From: Juglans regia
Taxonomy: Eukaryota; Streptophyta; Magnoliopsida; Fagales; Juglandaceae
Assembly: GCF_001411555.2 (NCBI RefSeq)
Contig: NC_049912.1
Span: forward strand, 14,703,145 to 14,767,144
Direction of reading: 5' to 3'
Length of the DNA stretch: 64,000 bases
Part shown: positions 21,340 to 31,713 of the stretch, piece after piece
Layout: the number at the start of each line of letters is the position of its first letter
How positions within the stretch are numbered: position 1 is the first letter of the stretch
Made by a program: the position numbers and the translations under genes
The notes under the pieces: generated by a model
Seen by the model: the letters and a program-made list of their open reading frames with translations, nothing else
The model's database searches: none
What the model was told of the DNA's origin: nothing

Positions 21340-22511
21340 TGTAACGCCCCAATGGAAGGCCCAAACAACATGGCCTATACCCCAAAAGGACTAGTCAATG
21401 ATACAATTAGAGCTCCATTGAAACCTTATAAAGAGCAAGAACTTCTCCTTCCCAAGCAATGTGGGATCCCATACACCACCTACCATTATCCATATCATAT
21501 GGGGTATCACAATCTACCCCCCTTAAATTCCCGACGTCCTCGTCGGGCCTGTCCATTGTAGGTGGCACGGCTCAAGTCCCACATTTCTAGTTGGGATAGG
21601 CTCTGATACCATTTGTAATGCCCCAATGGAAGGCCCAAACAACATGGCCTATACCCCAAAAGGACTAGTCAATGATACAATTAGAGCTCCATTGAAACCT
21701 TATAAAGAGCAAGAACTTCTCCTTCCCAAGCAATGTGGGATCCCATACACCACCTACCATTATCCATATCATATGGGGTATCACAATCTACCCCCCTTAA
21801 ATTCCCGACGTCCTCGTCGGGCCTGTCTATTGTAGGTGGCACGGCTCAAGTCCCACATTTCTAGTTGGGATAGGCTCTGATACCATTTGTAACGCCCCAA
21901 TGGAAGGCCCAAACAACATGGCCTATACCCCAAAAGGACTAGTCAATGATACAATTAGAGCTCCATTGAAACCTTATAAAGAGCAAGAACTTCTCCTTCC
22001 CAAGCAATGTGGGATCCCATTCACCACCTACCATTATCCATATCATATGGGGTATCACAATATTTGTAACGCCCCAATGGAAGGCCCAAACAACATGGCC
22101 TATACCCCAAAAGGACTAGTCAATGATACAATTAGAGCTCTATTGAAACCTTATAAAGAGCAAGAACTTCTCCTTCCCAAGCAATGTGGGATCCCATACA
22201 CCACCTACCATTATCCATATAATATGGGGTATCACAATCTACCCCCCTTAAATTCCCGACGTCCTCGTCGGGCCTGTCCATTGTAGGTGGCACGGCTCAA
22301 GTCCCACATTTCTAGTTGGAACCTGACTCTGATACCATTTGTAACGCTCCAATGGAAGGCCCAAACAACATGGCCTATACCCCAAAAGGACTAGTCAATG
22401 ATACAATTAGAGCTCCATTGAAACCTTATAAAGAGCAAGAACTTCTCCTTCCCAAGCAATGTGGGATCCCATACACCACCTACCATTATCCATATCATAT
22501 GGGGTATCACA
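21340..22511 (-). mobile_element. TRIM multimer: five 172-bp LTRs in one insertion, TSD TTATG
   Basis: Five nearly identical 172-bp LTRs lie at 21340-21511, 21614-21785, 21888-22059, 22065-22236 and 22340-22511. Three intact internal domains of 102-103 bp separate them. The fourth gap (22060-22064) is only 5 bp. On the minus strand each LTR starts TGTGATACCCC and ends GGGGCGTTACA. Two bases later comes PBS TGGTATCAGAGCC (plus-strand 21599-21611 in the first unit). The other end of each internal domain is a PPT, TAAGGGGGGTAG. TTATG flanks the whole array (21335-21339 and 22512-22516) and occurs nowhere between units, so the multimer behaves as one insertion. TRIMs encode no protein; open frames across the array are not genes. 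Confidence 0.93.
21530..21547. repeat. Perfect hairpin in the TRIM internal domain
   Basis: CCCGACG, loop tcct, CGTCGGG: a 7-bp G/C-rich stem beside the PPT. The same hairpin recurs in the other intact internal domains (about 21804-21821 and 22256-22273). Confidence 0.9.
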
Positions 22512-23857
22512 TTATGTGTATGCATGTAGGTTGCCATCTAACACGTACATGAATGGACTGCATGATATGAAAGTAGCATGGAGTCCAGGCAAGTATTGCG
22601 TTCATACTCTTCTAAAGTTTTCTAAAATATAAGAAATGAAAACGGAACGCTTTTCCTTTACGATGCTTTACTAAACGACACGAAAGATGTTTTATGAAAG
22701 CATGCTAAGTGTTCAAAGGTATAAGTATGTACAACCCCTCATTGGCAGCCCCTTTTTACGCACCCAAAAGTATTAATTGTACGCATGTGAATGGATGGCT
22801 ATACACAATATCTATTGTATGTATTTTCTAAGAAAATAAAAGAAACGTCGAGGCCTTTGCCTCTAGCTTTTGACTGATGTGAAGAAAGTGTTTTAAAACG
22901 GTTCCTATGAACTAATGTTAAAATGTTCCTACGAACTGATGCTTTTATGGATGCCATGAATTGATGCTTATGGATGCCATGAAAGACGATGTTTAAGCTC
23001 ATGCTTTTAAAAGATATTTTTCCATGAACGAACTGTCAAATGAAAAGGATTGAAAATGAAAGGACTGAATGAAAGAAATGACTGAAATGAAATGAATGTT
23101 TACTATATGAAGATATGTAACAACCACATGAATGAATGAAAAGGGTATCAATGAATGGGCAAATTACAATACTGGGTAAGTAGTACTGGAAGTGCACCTA
23201 GTGCTGCCCCCTGACTGAAAAGGGATTCCCAACCCGTGGCCACAGGCAGAGTCTGGGTCTAAAAGAAGATCGCTAACCCCAACAAACGGGGCGTAATAGC
23301 GTGTGCTGGCTTATGAAAGTGATAAGAACTAATGTATGAATGCATGAATGCATGAATGCATCGAACTCTTGAAGAAGTGAAGGCACTGATGGGAGAAACG
23401 TTTTATGAAAAGAAAGCCCTTTTCAAAAGAAAAATCTCGTTCAGTGATGTTTTCAAAAGAATGCACGTATGCATGTATATATAGTATGTATTGAATGATG
23501 AATGCATGAATGAAAACCTATGTTATTATATTTTAATTGTATGAAGTAATGCTTACGAGTAATCAACTCATTTTAGTTTTTATGCATGTCGCTCCCCCCA
23601 TAGGAACTGAATGGTCAGGACGGACACGGCCCATGGGGAAGAGCACGGAAGTCTAGGCATGAGTTTTAATTGTACGAGAGACCTTTTTATTGTAAGATTA
23701 ATGTTTTCTGTAGTAAACCTCTTTTATTGTCAAATGACATTTTATTTTATAAACGTAGAGTCTTGCACCTTGGGTATGGGAGTAAAAAATTTTAAATCGA
23801 ATAGTAATTCCCATCGTCCTTTTCTAAAATCATTTTATAAAAAGTGATGGGCGTACA

Positions 23858-24689
23858 TAGTGGTATCAGAGCAAAGCCCAGGTTATGCTAGACTCTATAG
23901 CGTTCTTTTCAAAATAAAAGAGAGAAAACCATTTTTCTTAAGAGAAAACTTTTTTCTAAAGAAAGAAGATTTTTTCAAAGAAAGAAAACTTTTGAAAAGA
24001 GAAACTGCAAGTGAAAGAAGAACCTAGACTGACGTCTTCCCAAGGCATGTCTCGTCCTGCAGTAAGTACAAGAAAGTATTTTATTCTAAATACTATGATA
24101 TTTTCAAAGTATGACCTAATTAATGCATGCATGTCAGACTGGTGACTAGAAAGAGGTAGTAATGCTAAGTGCATAGAATGTAAGGGGTATCAGTGACTGA
24201 ACATAGTTAGAGGATAAGGAATGGACGATGGAACGTTAGAAATTAGCAAGCAACCATTTCTACACTTGCTAATTAAGGAATGAACTAGAAACATTAGAAA
24301 GATTGTAATAGTTAAGAAACACATGAACGACTACGAACTAAGCTAGGACTGAAACGAAAGGCGAGATGGTGACTTCAAGCCTCACCACCAAGAATGTTAG
24401 AGTGGAAGGTACGAGCGCTATGTGATGGATGGGTTTAAGTACTTCGAATTGACTTTAAGCATGATGACGGAGGAGTGACAAGACGTGAGGGCAAAGTACT
24501 GTACAAGACATAACCGAGATGTTAAACATGCGCAGAGACACGTGAAGACAACACAAGGACTTGTATGAACGGGTCCATAGTAAGAATGGTCAAATTCATA
24601 AAACGCTGCGCAAATTCCTAGAACACTAAGCAAAATTTCAAGAACCTTAAGCAAATTTCGACGATGAAATTTATTTAAGGTGGGGAGAA
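23858..24689 (+). other. Short internal domain of the LARD-like element
   Basis: It begins with PBS TGGTATCAGAGC (23861-23872; tRNA-Met complement) and ends with PPT-like AAGGTGGGGAGAA before LTR2. Between them is purine-rich sequence and a 33-codon open start at 24046, too short to be a working gag. There is no protease, RT, RNase H or integrase, so the element depended on other elements' proteins. Confidence 0.8.
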
Positions 24690-26120
24690 TGTAACACCTC
24701 TCTCCTTCCTTCTGACGTACGTTCTTTCTTTCTGACGTAAGACTTCTTCTTTTTGACGTTAGCAAATTCCAAGGGTGGAAATTATGCAACAGTCCGCCCT
24801 TTCTCTCTAACAACTGCGAGCCTCGTTAGGCGTGTCGAACCTTGATGGCGTGTTTTTAAAGATACTATGTGATTTCTAAAGCTAGCTTTGTGTGTTGAAG
24901 TTATGTGTATTTTAAATGGAATATTCTCATCGTTATTTAACTAAGTAATATTTTAAATAACTTAATTATAATATCTTTGAAGAGCTCCAAAAATATTATA
25001 ATCGTGGGGAATCATTTTATATAAATGATTCCAGTTATTTAAAATATTATGAGATTTAAATTATGTTTAAAACTATAATTAAATTAAATAGTTTTATTCT
25101 TTTAAAGATGTTAAACAAGACTTAATCATTTTATTAATAATGAAGGAATATTATTTTATTAACTAAAGTTTAGTTTAAATAATATTCTATTTTAATTCCT
25201 CTAAGTGTTTTTAATTAAGTTAATGTTTACGCATTTTGAAATCAGTATTTTAATCCCCCACCGTTAAATCGTTTTGAAGATCCCAAGATGAAGGGAATGG
25301 GTTAAATACCCAGACCCCTCTTTCCTCTCCCTCACTTTTTCCTTCCCTCTCTCACTCCTCCCTCAGCTCACATGTACGCTGTACGCTGCCCCTCTCCAAG
25401 CCGATTCTTCCTCTGCCTAGCCCGGTGCCGCTGTGCGCCGGTGAGCCTCACCTCCCCTTCCACCGGCACCTCCTCACTCCGGCGAGTCCCACCACACCGA
25501 TCTCCCTTTCTCACACTCTTTCTTCCTCTCTCTCGGCAGTGTACAGCCCAAATGGGCTTGATGTTGTTGCGCCGCCGTGCGCCATCCTCCAGTGCCACCA
25601 CCTCCACGGTAGCCTCCCCTCCCACCGGCCATCCTCCTCCAGCGAGCTCGGCCTCCATCTCCCTGCCATTTGCCCCCACAAATTCCACCTTCCTCACGCA
25701 CGGGTTCTCCCACTTCCATCGCCGTGGGTTGCCACCGTGCCCATGGTGTCCAGCCACCGTCATGAGCCTTCTTTGGCCACCATCGACCTACCCCAACCAC
25801 CCATGGCCCCGACTACCCCTCATGCATGCCCACTCTCTCACAGACTCTTCCTCCTTCCCAAGCTCAACCCACCGCCGTAGGCCACCATGGCGCCACCCCG
25901 ACGCCACCACAGCTTGACCAGCAACACCCTAAGCCTAAAGAAGTTTTGAGAAACTACTATCTCACGAGTTGAGATAGAGAGTGTGCTTTCATTCCATATT
26001 TATAGTAGCATATACAAGCTGATCCATCTATGGAAAGTGTACAAAATATAGAAAGAATGCTATACAGAAAATATAAATTAAATACACAGCTATATACAGC
26101 TGACAGATTTGATCTATTTC

Positions 26121-29100
26121 CTAAGTATAGCCATTAGTTGACTTGCTGGGATCACGTGCTGTGTTGAGCTGTGGTGCTTGATTGAAGCACGGCTGATTTT
26201 GTGCTGTGTTGCTCGATTGAGATTGAAGCACAGCTGATTGAAGCACAGCTGTTGCTGTGTTGCTTGATTGAAGCACAGCTGGTTGAATTCTATTATCATT
26301 CCTTATATTCCCCCTCAAACTTGGCTGTGGAAGAAAACAAAGACCAAGTTTGTCACGCAACAACTTGAATTGATTTTTGAGCAGAGGTTTTGTGAAGATA
26401 TCTGCAAGTTGAGCAAGAGAGGTAACAAATTTTGTTTCCAAGGAGCCGAGTGCCACCTTCTCTCTGACATAATGGTAATCAAGTTCTATGTGCTTTGTTC
26501 TAGCATGTAGAACTGGATTGACTGTCATATACAGGGCACTCATGTTGTCACAGTGAAGAGATGGTGTTTTCAGTAAGGGCACTCCAAGGTCTCTGAGTAG
26601 AGTTGAAATCCAAGTTAATTCAGCTGCAGTGGCTGCCATAGCCCTGTACTCTGCCTCTGCACTTGATCTTGCAACTGTTGGTTGCTTCTTTGCACTCCAA
26701 GAGATGCAATTGCTTCCAAGAAAGGTACAATAGCCTGAGGTGGATCTCCTTGTGGTTGGGCAACCTGCCCAATCTGCATCAGAGAACCCATATAAGTCGA
26801 GTGAGCTGCTGGACATGATGTGAATGCCTAGGTGTGCAGTGCCTTTCAAGTATCTGAGGATCCTTTTGACAAGCTGGAAATGATGCAGTGTTGGTGCTTG
26901 CAAGAATTGACAGACATAGTTCACACTAAAAGACAAGTCTGGTCTGGTGAATGTGAGGTACTGCAGACCACCCACAAGACTTCTATAAGTTGTTGGATCA
27001 TGAAACAGCTCCTCAGAGGCAGTGGATTGTTGAGCTTTGGAAGGCATAGGTGTTGCCAAGGGTTTGCATTCATGCATATTGGCTCGAGTCAACAAGTCCA
27101 TGATGTACCTGTGCTGAGATAGAAAAAGATCAGTACCTACTTTAAGAACTTGGATTCCCAAAAAATGATGTAGAAAACCCAGATCTTTGATTGAGAATTG
27201 TTGGCTGAGCTGAGATATCAACCATTGAATTTTCTTTGGATTATCACCAGTTACTACCATGTCATCTACATAAAGGAGAAGAATAAGGAGTCCCTGATCT
27301 GAGTGGCATATAAAAAGACTGGGATCTGCCGAGCTTGAGTAGAAACCAAGCTGCAAAAGAAAGTCACTTAGCCTATCAAACCAGGCTCTTGGAGCTTGTT
27401 TGAGACCATACAATGCTCGGTTTAACTTGCACACATGCTGAGATCTATTTTGATCTACATAACCAGGTGGTTGATCCATGTAAACAGGAGTGTTAAGAAA
27501 ACCATGTAAGAAGGCATTCTTAACATCTAATTGGTGCAGTTTCCAGTGTTTAACAGTGGCAAGTGTAAGGACAATGCGAATGCTAGCAGGTTTGACCACT
27601 GGTGAAAAAGTTTCTGTAAAATCCACCCCATCAACTTGACTAAAACCTTTTGCAACCAGTCTTGCTTTAAGTCTCTCAAGAGTGCTGTCTGCCTTTAGTT
27701 TGGTTTTATAGACCCACTTGCAACCAACTATATTCATCCCCTCAGTTTTTGGAACCAATTCCCAAGTATTATTTTTGGCAAGAGCATCAAGTTCTTCCTC
27801 CATTGCAGCAGACCAACCAGGATGTTTGAGGGCAGATTTTATGGATTTTGGTTCAGAAGGAATAGGAGTTAAAGCATGCAAACCTGCATATCGAGGATTG
27901 GGTTTGTGAATACCACACCTAGACCGTGTTTGCATAGGATGAGGTGGAGGAGTTGGCTGCTCAGTAGCTGGAACAGAAATGAGTGATGATGGCAGAAGCA
28001 GATTTTCTGTGTGTGGAATAGAGTTTGAAACCATAGGAGATGAAGGGGAAATGGTCTCAATTTGAATGGCTGTAGGGAAAGCATAAGCAGAAGGCAATGG
28101 CTGCTTTGCAGGTTCTGTAGAAATATTCTGTTGCCATTCAGTGAAGGTTGAAAGTTCCCCCTCAATTGTAGGGGAGTCATAGAGGAGTGTTGGTTCAGAA
28201 TAAGGTAGGACAGATTCATCAAACACAACATGTCTTGAGGTGAAAATACGACCAGTTGGTGGATAAAGGCATTTGTAGCCTTTGTGTTTGTTGCTGTAGC
28301 CAATAAAGACACACGGCAAAGATTTTGGTTCAAGCTTATTAGACCTGTATTCTCCAAGATATGGAAAACATCTAGATCCAAGAGTTCGAAGTATGCTATA
28401 ATCAGGGTGTTTAGCATAAAGTCTGAAAAATGGAGAGTCCATGTTAAGCACAGGAGTTGGCAATCTGTTTAACAAGAAAACAGCAGTAGAAAAACAGTCT
28501 AGCCAGAACCTAGGTGGGAGTTTAGCATGAAACATCATAGTCAAACCTAAGTTTGTGATACTTCTATGCTTTCTTTCTGCTGTTCCATTTTGTTCAGGTG
28601 TTTTGGGACAGGCAGCTTGATGAAGAATGCCATGACTTTGAAGGTATGCAAGGAGTGTAGTGTTATTGAACTCACCACCCTCATCAGTTTGGAAGACACG
28701 AATTTTGGCATCAAATTGACATTGTACAAGCATGTGAAACTGAACAAAAGCAGAATGGAGATCAGATTTATGTTTGAGAGGAATCAGCCATGAAAATTTG
28801 GTTGCTTCATCAACAAAAACAGCATAGAATTTATATTTTTCCCTAGAAGGAGTAGGAGCTGGTCCCCATAAATCACAATGGATTTTTGCAAAAGGAACAT
28901 TAACAGTGCTGTCTCTAGAAAGAAAAGGCAACTTGGAGGCTTTCCCCATTTGACAACTAGTACAAATTTGTGTAGAAGTTTGTTTTGACTCAAGAGTAAT
29001 AAACTTTTTGTTACAGAGAAAGTCTAAAATTCTCGAGTTGGGATGTCCAAGCCTTTGATGCCATTGAACTTTATTTGTGGATCGAAATCTGGAGGAATAG

Positions 29101-30467
29101 AAACTCTCCTTATTTGGAAAACTTGAGGCAGCATCAAAAGTGTATAGGCCCTTCTGGTTCCTTCCTGTTGCCACTATCTTCTGTGTTACCCTGTCCTTTA
29201 TCACAAAACCATGTCCATCAAACTCAAATTTCAGAGGGTAATCAGTAGTTAACTTGCTAACAGACAATAGGTCCTTTTTTATAGCAGGTACTACAAGAAC
29301 ATCATTTAAGATAATCTGAGATGTAGGGGGGCCAACCATGGCCTGACCAACATGTGTGATAGGTAATACTTTCCCATTACCTACCATTATACCATCATGA
29401 CCTGTGTAAGGAGTCAGTGAGTGAAGAATACCTTCATTTGCAGTCATATGGTCAGTAGCACCAGTGTCAGGATTCCATGTAGAATTTTCAGAGTTGTCTT
29501 CCATTTTGAATGCTGCAAAACCTTGAGGGAGGCTATCATTTGTGAAAGAATGATTAAACCTATTAAAACACCTTAAAGCAGTGTGATTTCTTTTGTTACA
29601 AATCTGGCAGAAAACTTCTTCTTTGTTTGCAGATTTGAAGTTGGAAGGGGAGCCACGAGAGTGATTGTTAAAGCTTTGTTCAGCCTTTGTTTTGGAGCCA
29701 GTGGACTGTCCTTGTACAAAACCACGACCCTTTGATGTAAAGGAGCCAGGATTTGCATTGGATTTCTTTTGCTTATAGGACTTCTGTCCATAAAAGGCCA
29801 CAGGTGAAGGGTTAGCATCAATTTTATACCTGTCTGTGTAGCTCTCCAAGAGGGTGACAACTTCTGAGTATGCTGGAACTGGTGGCCTGAGCATGGTTGC
29901 TGTGAAAACTTCAAACTCCTTGCCAAGGCCATTGAGAAGCCACCAAGACTTCTTGTGGTCTGCCACTGGTTTGCCAATAGCAGCAAGTTCATCACAGATG
30001 GTCTTAAACCTCCTTAGGTAATCACTTAAGGAATCAGATCCTTTTGTGATGGAGGTGAGTCTGTGCTTAAGAGCAAGACTTCGATCAGAGGATACTCTTG
30101 CAAATGCATGAACAAGAGCATTCCACACTTCTGAAGCTGTGTTTAGACCAACAACAATGCCTAACACTTCTTCAGAAAGTGTAGCTGTAAGCCAGCCTTT
30201 AACCAATCTATCAGACCTGCGCCACTTTTGATACAGTGGGTTAGGCTGAGATGAGTCATTTTGAAGAAATTGAGATGGTGCTGAAACATCACCTGTTATG
30301 AATCCTTGAAGATCATAACTTTCGAGTATGTTTAGCATTTGTGTTTTCCAAAGCAGAAAATTGGTTGAATTCAATTTGAGAGATACATAATTGGCGACAT
30401 TTTGTGATGCTGGATAAGGATAGGGGTCTGAGTTGGTAGAAGAACCAGAGAATGCAGAGGAATCCAT
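26121..30467 (-). CDS. Ty1/copia Gag-Pol polyprotein (intact)
   Basis: One open frame, about 1,448 residues from the ATG at 30467 (MDSSAFSG). An upstream in-frame ATG at 30503 adds 12 residues, but it lies right after the PBS and is less likely. Positions below count from the upstream ATG. Gag (UBN2-like) spans about 40-230; the zinc knuckle CQICNKRNHTALRC is 299-312; the protease active site DTGA is 346-349. Integrase has zinc-domain HQRLGH and CTSC (about 482-517) and catalytic D544, D607 and E643 (DD35E spacing). RT spans about 910-1170 with YVDD at 1078-1081. RNase H has SDADWAG at about 1241, AEAEY and HCDN at about 1317. No catalytic residue looks changed. Residues from about 1399 to the end are encoded by the PPT-LTR junction and the 3' LTR itself. 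Confidence 0.95.
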   Translation of the reverse strand: MDSSAFSGSSTNSDPYPYPASQNVANYVSLKLNSTNFLLWKTQMLNILESYDLQGFITGDVSAPSQFLQNDSSQPNPLYQKWRRSDRLVKGWLTATLSEEVLGIVVGLNTASEVWNALVHAFARVSSDRSLALKHRLTSITKGSDSLSDYLRRFKTICDELAAIGKPVADHKKSWWLLNGLGKEFEVFTATMLRPPVPAYSEVVTLLESYTDRYKIDANPSPVAFYGQKSYKQKKSNANPGSFTSKGRGFVQGQSTGSKTKAEQSFNNHSRGSPSNFKSANKEEVFCQICNKRNHTALRCFNRFNHSFTNDSLPQGFAAFKMEDNSENSTWNPDTGATDHMTANEGILHSLTPYTGHDGIMVGNGKVLPITHVGQAMVGPPTSQIILNDVLVVPAIKKDLLSVSKLTTDYPLKFEFDGHGFVIKDRVTQKIVATGRNQKGLYTFDAASSFPNKESFYSSRFRSTNKVQWHQRLGHPNSRILDFLCNKKFITLESKQTSTQICTSCQMGKASKLPFLSRDSTVNVPFAKIHCDLWGPAPTPSREKYKFYAVFVDEATKFSWLIPLKHKSDLHSAFVQFHMLVQCQFDAKIRVFQTDEGGEFNNTTLLAYLQSHGILHQAACPKTPEQNGTAERKHRSITNLGLTMMFHAKLPPRFWLDCFSTAVFLLNRLPTPVLNMDSPFFRLYAKHPDYSILRTLGSRCFPYLGEYRSNKLEPKSLPCVFIGYSNKHKGYKCLYPPTGRIFTSRHVVFDESVLPYSEPTLLYDSPTIEGELSTFTEWQQNISTEPAKQPLPSAYAFPTAIQIETISPSSPMVSNSIPHTENLLLPSSLISVPATEQPTPPPHPMQTRSRCGIHKPNPRYAGLHALTPIPSEPKSIKSALKHPGWSAAMEEELDALAKNNTWELVPKTEGMNIVGCKWVYKTKLKADSTLERLKARLVAKGFSQVDGVDFTETFSPVVKPASIRIVLTLATVKHWKLHQLDVKNAFLHGFLNTPVYMDQPPGYVDQNRSQHVCKLNRALYGLKQAPRAWFDRLSDFLLQLGFYSSSADPSLFICHSDQGLLILLLYVDDMVVTGDNPKKIQWLISQLSQQFSIKDLGFLHHFLGIQVLKVGTDLFLSQHRYIMDLLTRANMHECKPLATPMPSKAQQSTASEELFHDPTTYRSLVGGLQYLTFTRPDLSFSVNYVCQFLQAPTLHHFQLVKRILRYLKGTAHLGIHIMSSSSLDLYGFSDADWAGCPTTRRSTSGYCTFLGSNCISWSAKKQPTVARSSAEAEYRAMAATAAELTWISTLLRDLGVPLLKTPSLHCDNMSALYMTVNPVLHARTKHIELDYHYVREKVALGSLETKFVTSLAQLADIFTKPLLKNQFKLLRDKLGLCFLPQPSLRGNIRNDNRIQPAVLQSSNTATAVLQSAVLQSQSSNTAQNQPCFNQAPQLNTARDPSKSTNGYT
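26180..26290. repeat. Short repeats in the copia LTR (also at 30770-30880)
   Basis: GATTGAAGCACAGCTG-like units occur about four times (some degenerate, such as GATTGAAGCACGGCTG), separated by GTTGCT/GTGTTG steps. Repeated short motifs upstream of a TATA box are common in LTR U3 regions and could act as enhancer elements. The effect is inferred. Confidence 0.65.
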
Positions 30468-30586
30468 TGAAAAGGAAAAAAAAAACACACAATTCTCTAT
30501 CAACCCGTATAGGCTCTTGATACCATAAAGAAGTTTTGAGAAACTACTATCTCACGAGTTGAGATAGAGAGTGTGCTTTCATTCCA

Positions 30587-30595
30587 TATTTATAG
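30587..30595 (-). promoter_or_regulatory. TATA box of the copia 5' LTR
   Basis: CTATAAATA on the minus strand in the LTR upstream of the polyprotein. The likely transcription start is about 30 nt further on, near the A/G-rich GAAAGCACACTCTC. The identical box occurs in the 3' LTR at 25997-26005. Confidence 0.6.
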
Positions 30596-31376
30596 TAGCA
30601 TATACAAGCTGATCCATCTATGGAAAGTGTACAAAATATAGAAAGAATGCTATACAGAAAATATAAATTAAATACACAGCTATATACAGCTGACAGATTT
30701 GATCTATTTCCTAAGTATAGCCATTAGTTGACTTGCTGGGATCACGTGCTGTGTTGAGCTGTGGTGCTTGATTGAAGCACGGCTGATTTTGTGTTGTGTT
30801 GCTCGATTGAGATTGAAGCACAGCTGATTGAAGCACAGCTGTTGCTGTGTTGCTTGATTGAAGCACAGCTGGTTGAATTCTATTATCATTCCTTATAAAG
30901 CCTCCCATGGCCAGCCCACAAGCAGCCAAGCTTCCCCCTCCATTCCATGCCTTAAGCACACTGGTTCCCCTTGGAAACCCATGGCTTCGCCTTGCTCCGC
31001 CACCCCAGCCACCATGAAGACCACCCTCAGCCTCCCTTGGCCTAGCCCTAAGCCCAAGCTGCCACTTTATGTGGTGGACAGCCACTGTACGTGGGTTAGC
31101 CGCCATGTACGATCCTTCCGACGTCATCAACCGTGATGGTCAGCAAACAACGCAAGGGTTATCCCGTCGATGGTATAACTCTCTATCCCTCATTATTTGT
31201 ATTAATTAGTTGACTAGGTTGTGGACTGTGCTGTTAGTATTTGTGGAGTTCGCTGTGTAGTATGGAGATGTGATGTGCTGTGTATGTGAAGTGTTGGGTA
31301 TATCTGTGTAGCACACTGTGAAGTGTGGTTGTGGAGTACGTGCTGTAATGGTGGCGTGGCGTTGTGTGGAACGAGA

Positions 31377-31713
31377 AGAGTACATGTAGAGTGTACTCTG
31401 TGTGGCGTAGAGTGTGTGAAGGGAGTACATGTGGAGTGTACTCTATATGATGGGGCGATGTACCATATGGCGGATATGCCATAATGGTGATGTGGCGTAG
31501 TGTGTATGAAGGGAGTGCACGTGGAGTGTACTCCATATAGTGGAGTGATGCACCATATGGCAGGTATGCCGTAGTGGTGATGTGGTGGTACGTGTGTGAA
31601 GGGAGTACACGAAGAGTGTACTCCATGTGGCGGAGCAGTGCACGATGTGGCGTGTATGCCATAATGGTGATGGGTCACACCGTGTGAGAAGGAGTATACG
31701 TGGAGTGTACTCC
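31377..31713 (+). repeat. Array of five stem-loops (about 90-bp repeat) in LTR2
   Basis: Stem-loops lie at 31377-31399, 31422-31444, 31512-31534, 31602-31624 and 31691-31713. Each has 9-bp arms of the type GGAGTACAC and GTGTACTCC around a 5-nt loop. Spacing is 45, then 90, 90 and 89 bp, and the units sit in a degenerate tandem repeat with 'tatgccRtaRtggtgatgtgg' between them. LTR1 retains a single copy at 20190-20212. Differences between copies preserve pairing through G-U wobbles. Confidence 0.85.

Larger units (their letters stand above)
18758..23857 (+). repeat. LTR1 of the LARD-like element
   Basis: It begins TGTAACACCCCGC and ends GGGCGTACA just before the PBS. Its first about 1.9 kb aligns with LTR2 (24690 onward, then 30898 onward past the copia) with many scattered substitutions, so the LTRs are old. 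It holds a pyrimidine- and G/C-rich leader-like block (about 19370-20140) and, near the end, the hairpin GAGT/ACTC at 23557-23569. Compared with LTR2 it lacks about 0.56 kb of the stem-loop repeats near 20130 and keeps about 3.1 kb (about 20676-23817) that LTR2 has lost. Open frames on both strands in the G/C-rich block reflect composition. Confidence 0.85.
25936..30897 (-). mobile_element. Complete young Ty1/copia retrotransposon, TSD AAGCC
   Basis: LTRs 25936-26307 and 30526-30897 (372 bp each) differ at one position only (C at 26204, T at 30794). AAGCC flanks the element at 25931-25935 and 30898-30902. Minus-strand order: 5' LTR, PBS TGGTATCAAGAGCC (30525-30512), one uninterrupted gag-pol frame, PPT GTTTGAGGGGGAA (26320-26308), 3' LTR. 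The integrase-before-RT order defines Ty1/copia. LTR ends are TATAAGG...CTTCTTTA rather than TG...CA, as fixed by PBS, PPT and TSD. It sits in LTR2 of the LARD-like element. With all parts intact it may be able to transpose, but expression is unknown. Confidence 0.96.

Noticed and set aside
21337..22552. Four similar open frames of 69-128 codons repeated in tandem, suggesting a repeated small-protein family
   Set aside because: They are translations of the TRIM LTR and internal domain. PBS, PPT and TSD explain the repeats, and the open frames exist only because the units are copies.
25372..25917. 181-codon open frame with an arginine/proline/serine-rich product
   Set aside because: It lies in the LARD LTR leader-like block, is low-complexity, has long open frames on the opposite strand too, and its counterpart in LTR1 (19360-19818) is in a different frame and length.
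27869..28417. 182-codon minus-strand frame inside the copia element
   Set aside because: Shifted-frame shadow of the intact polyprotein.
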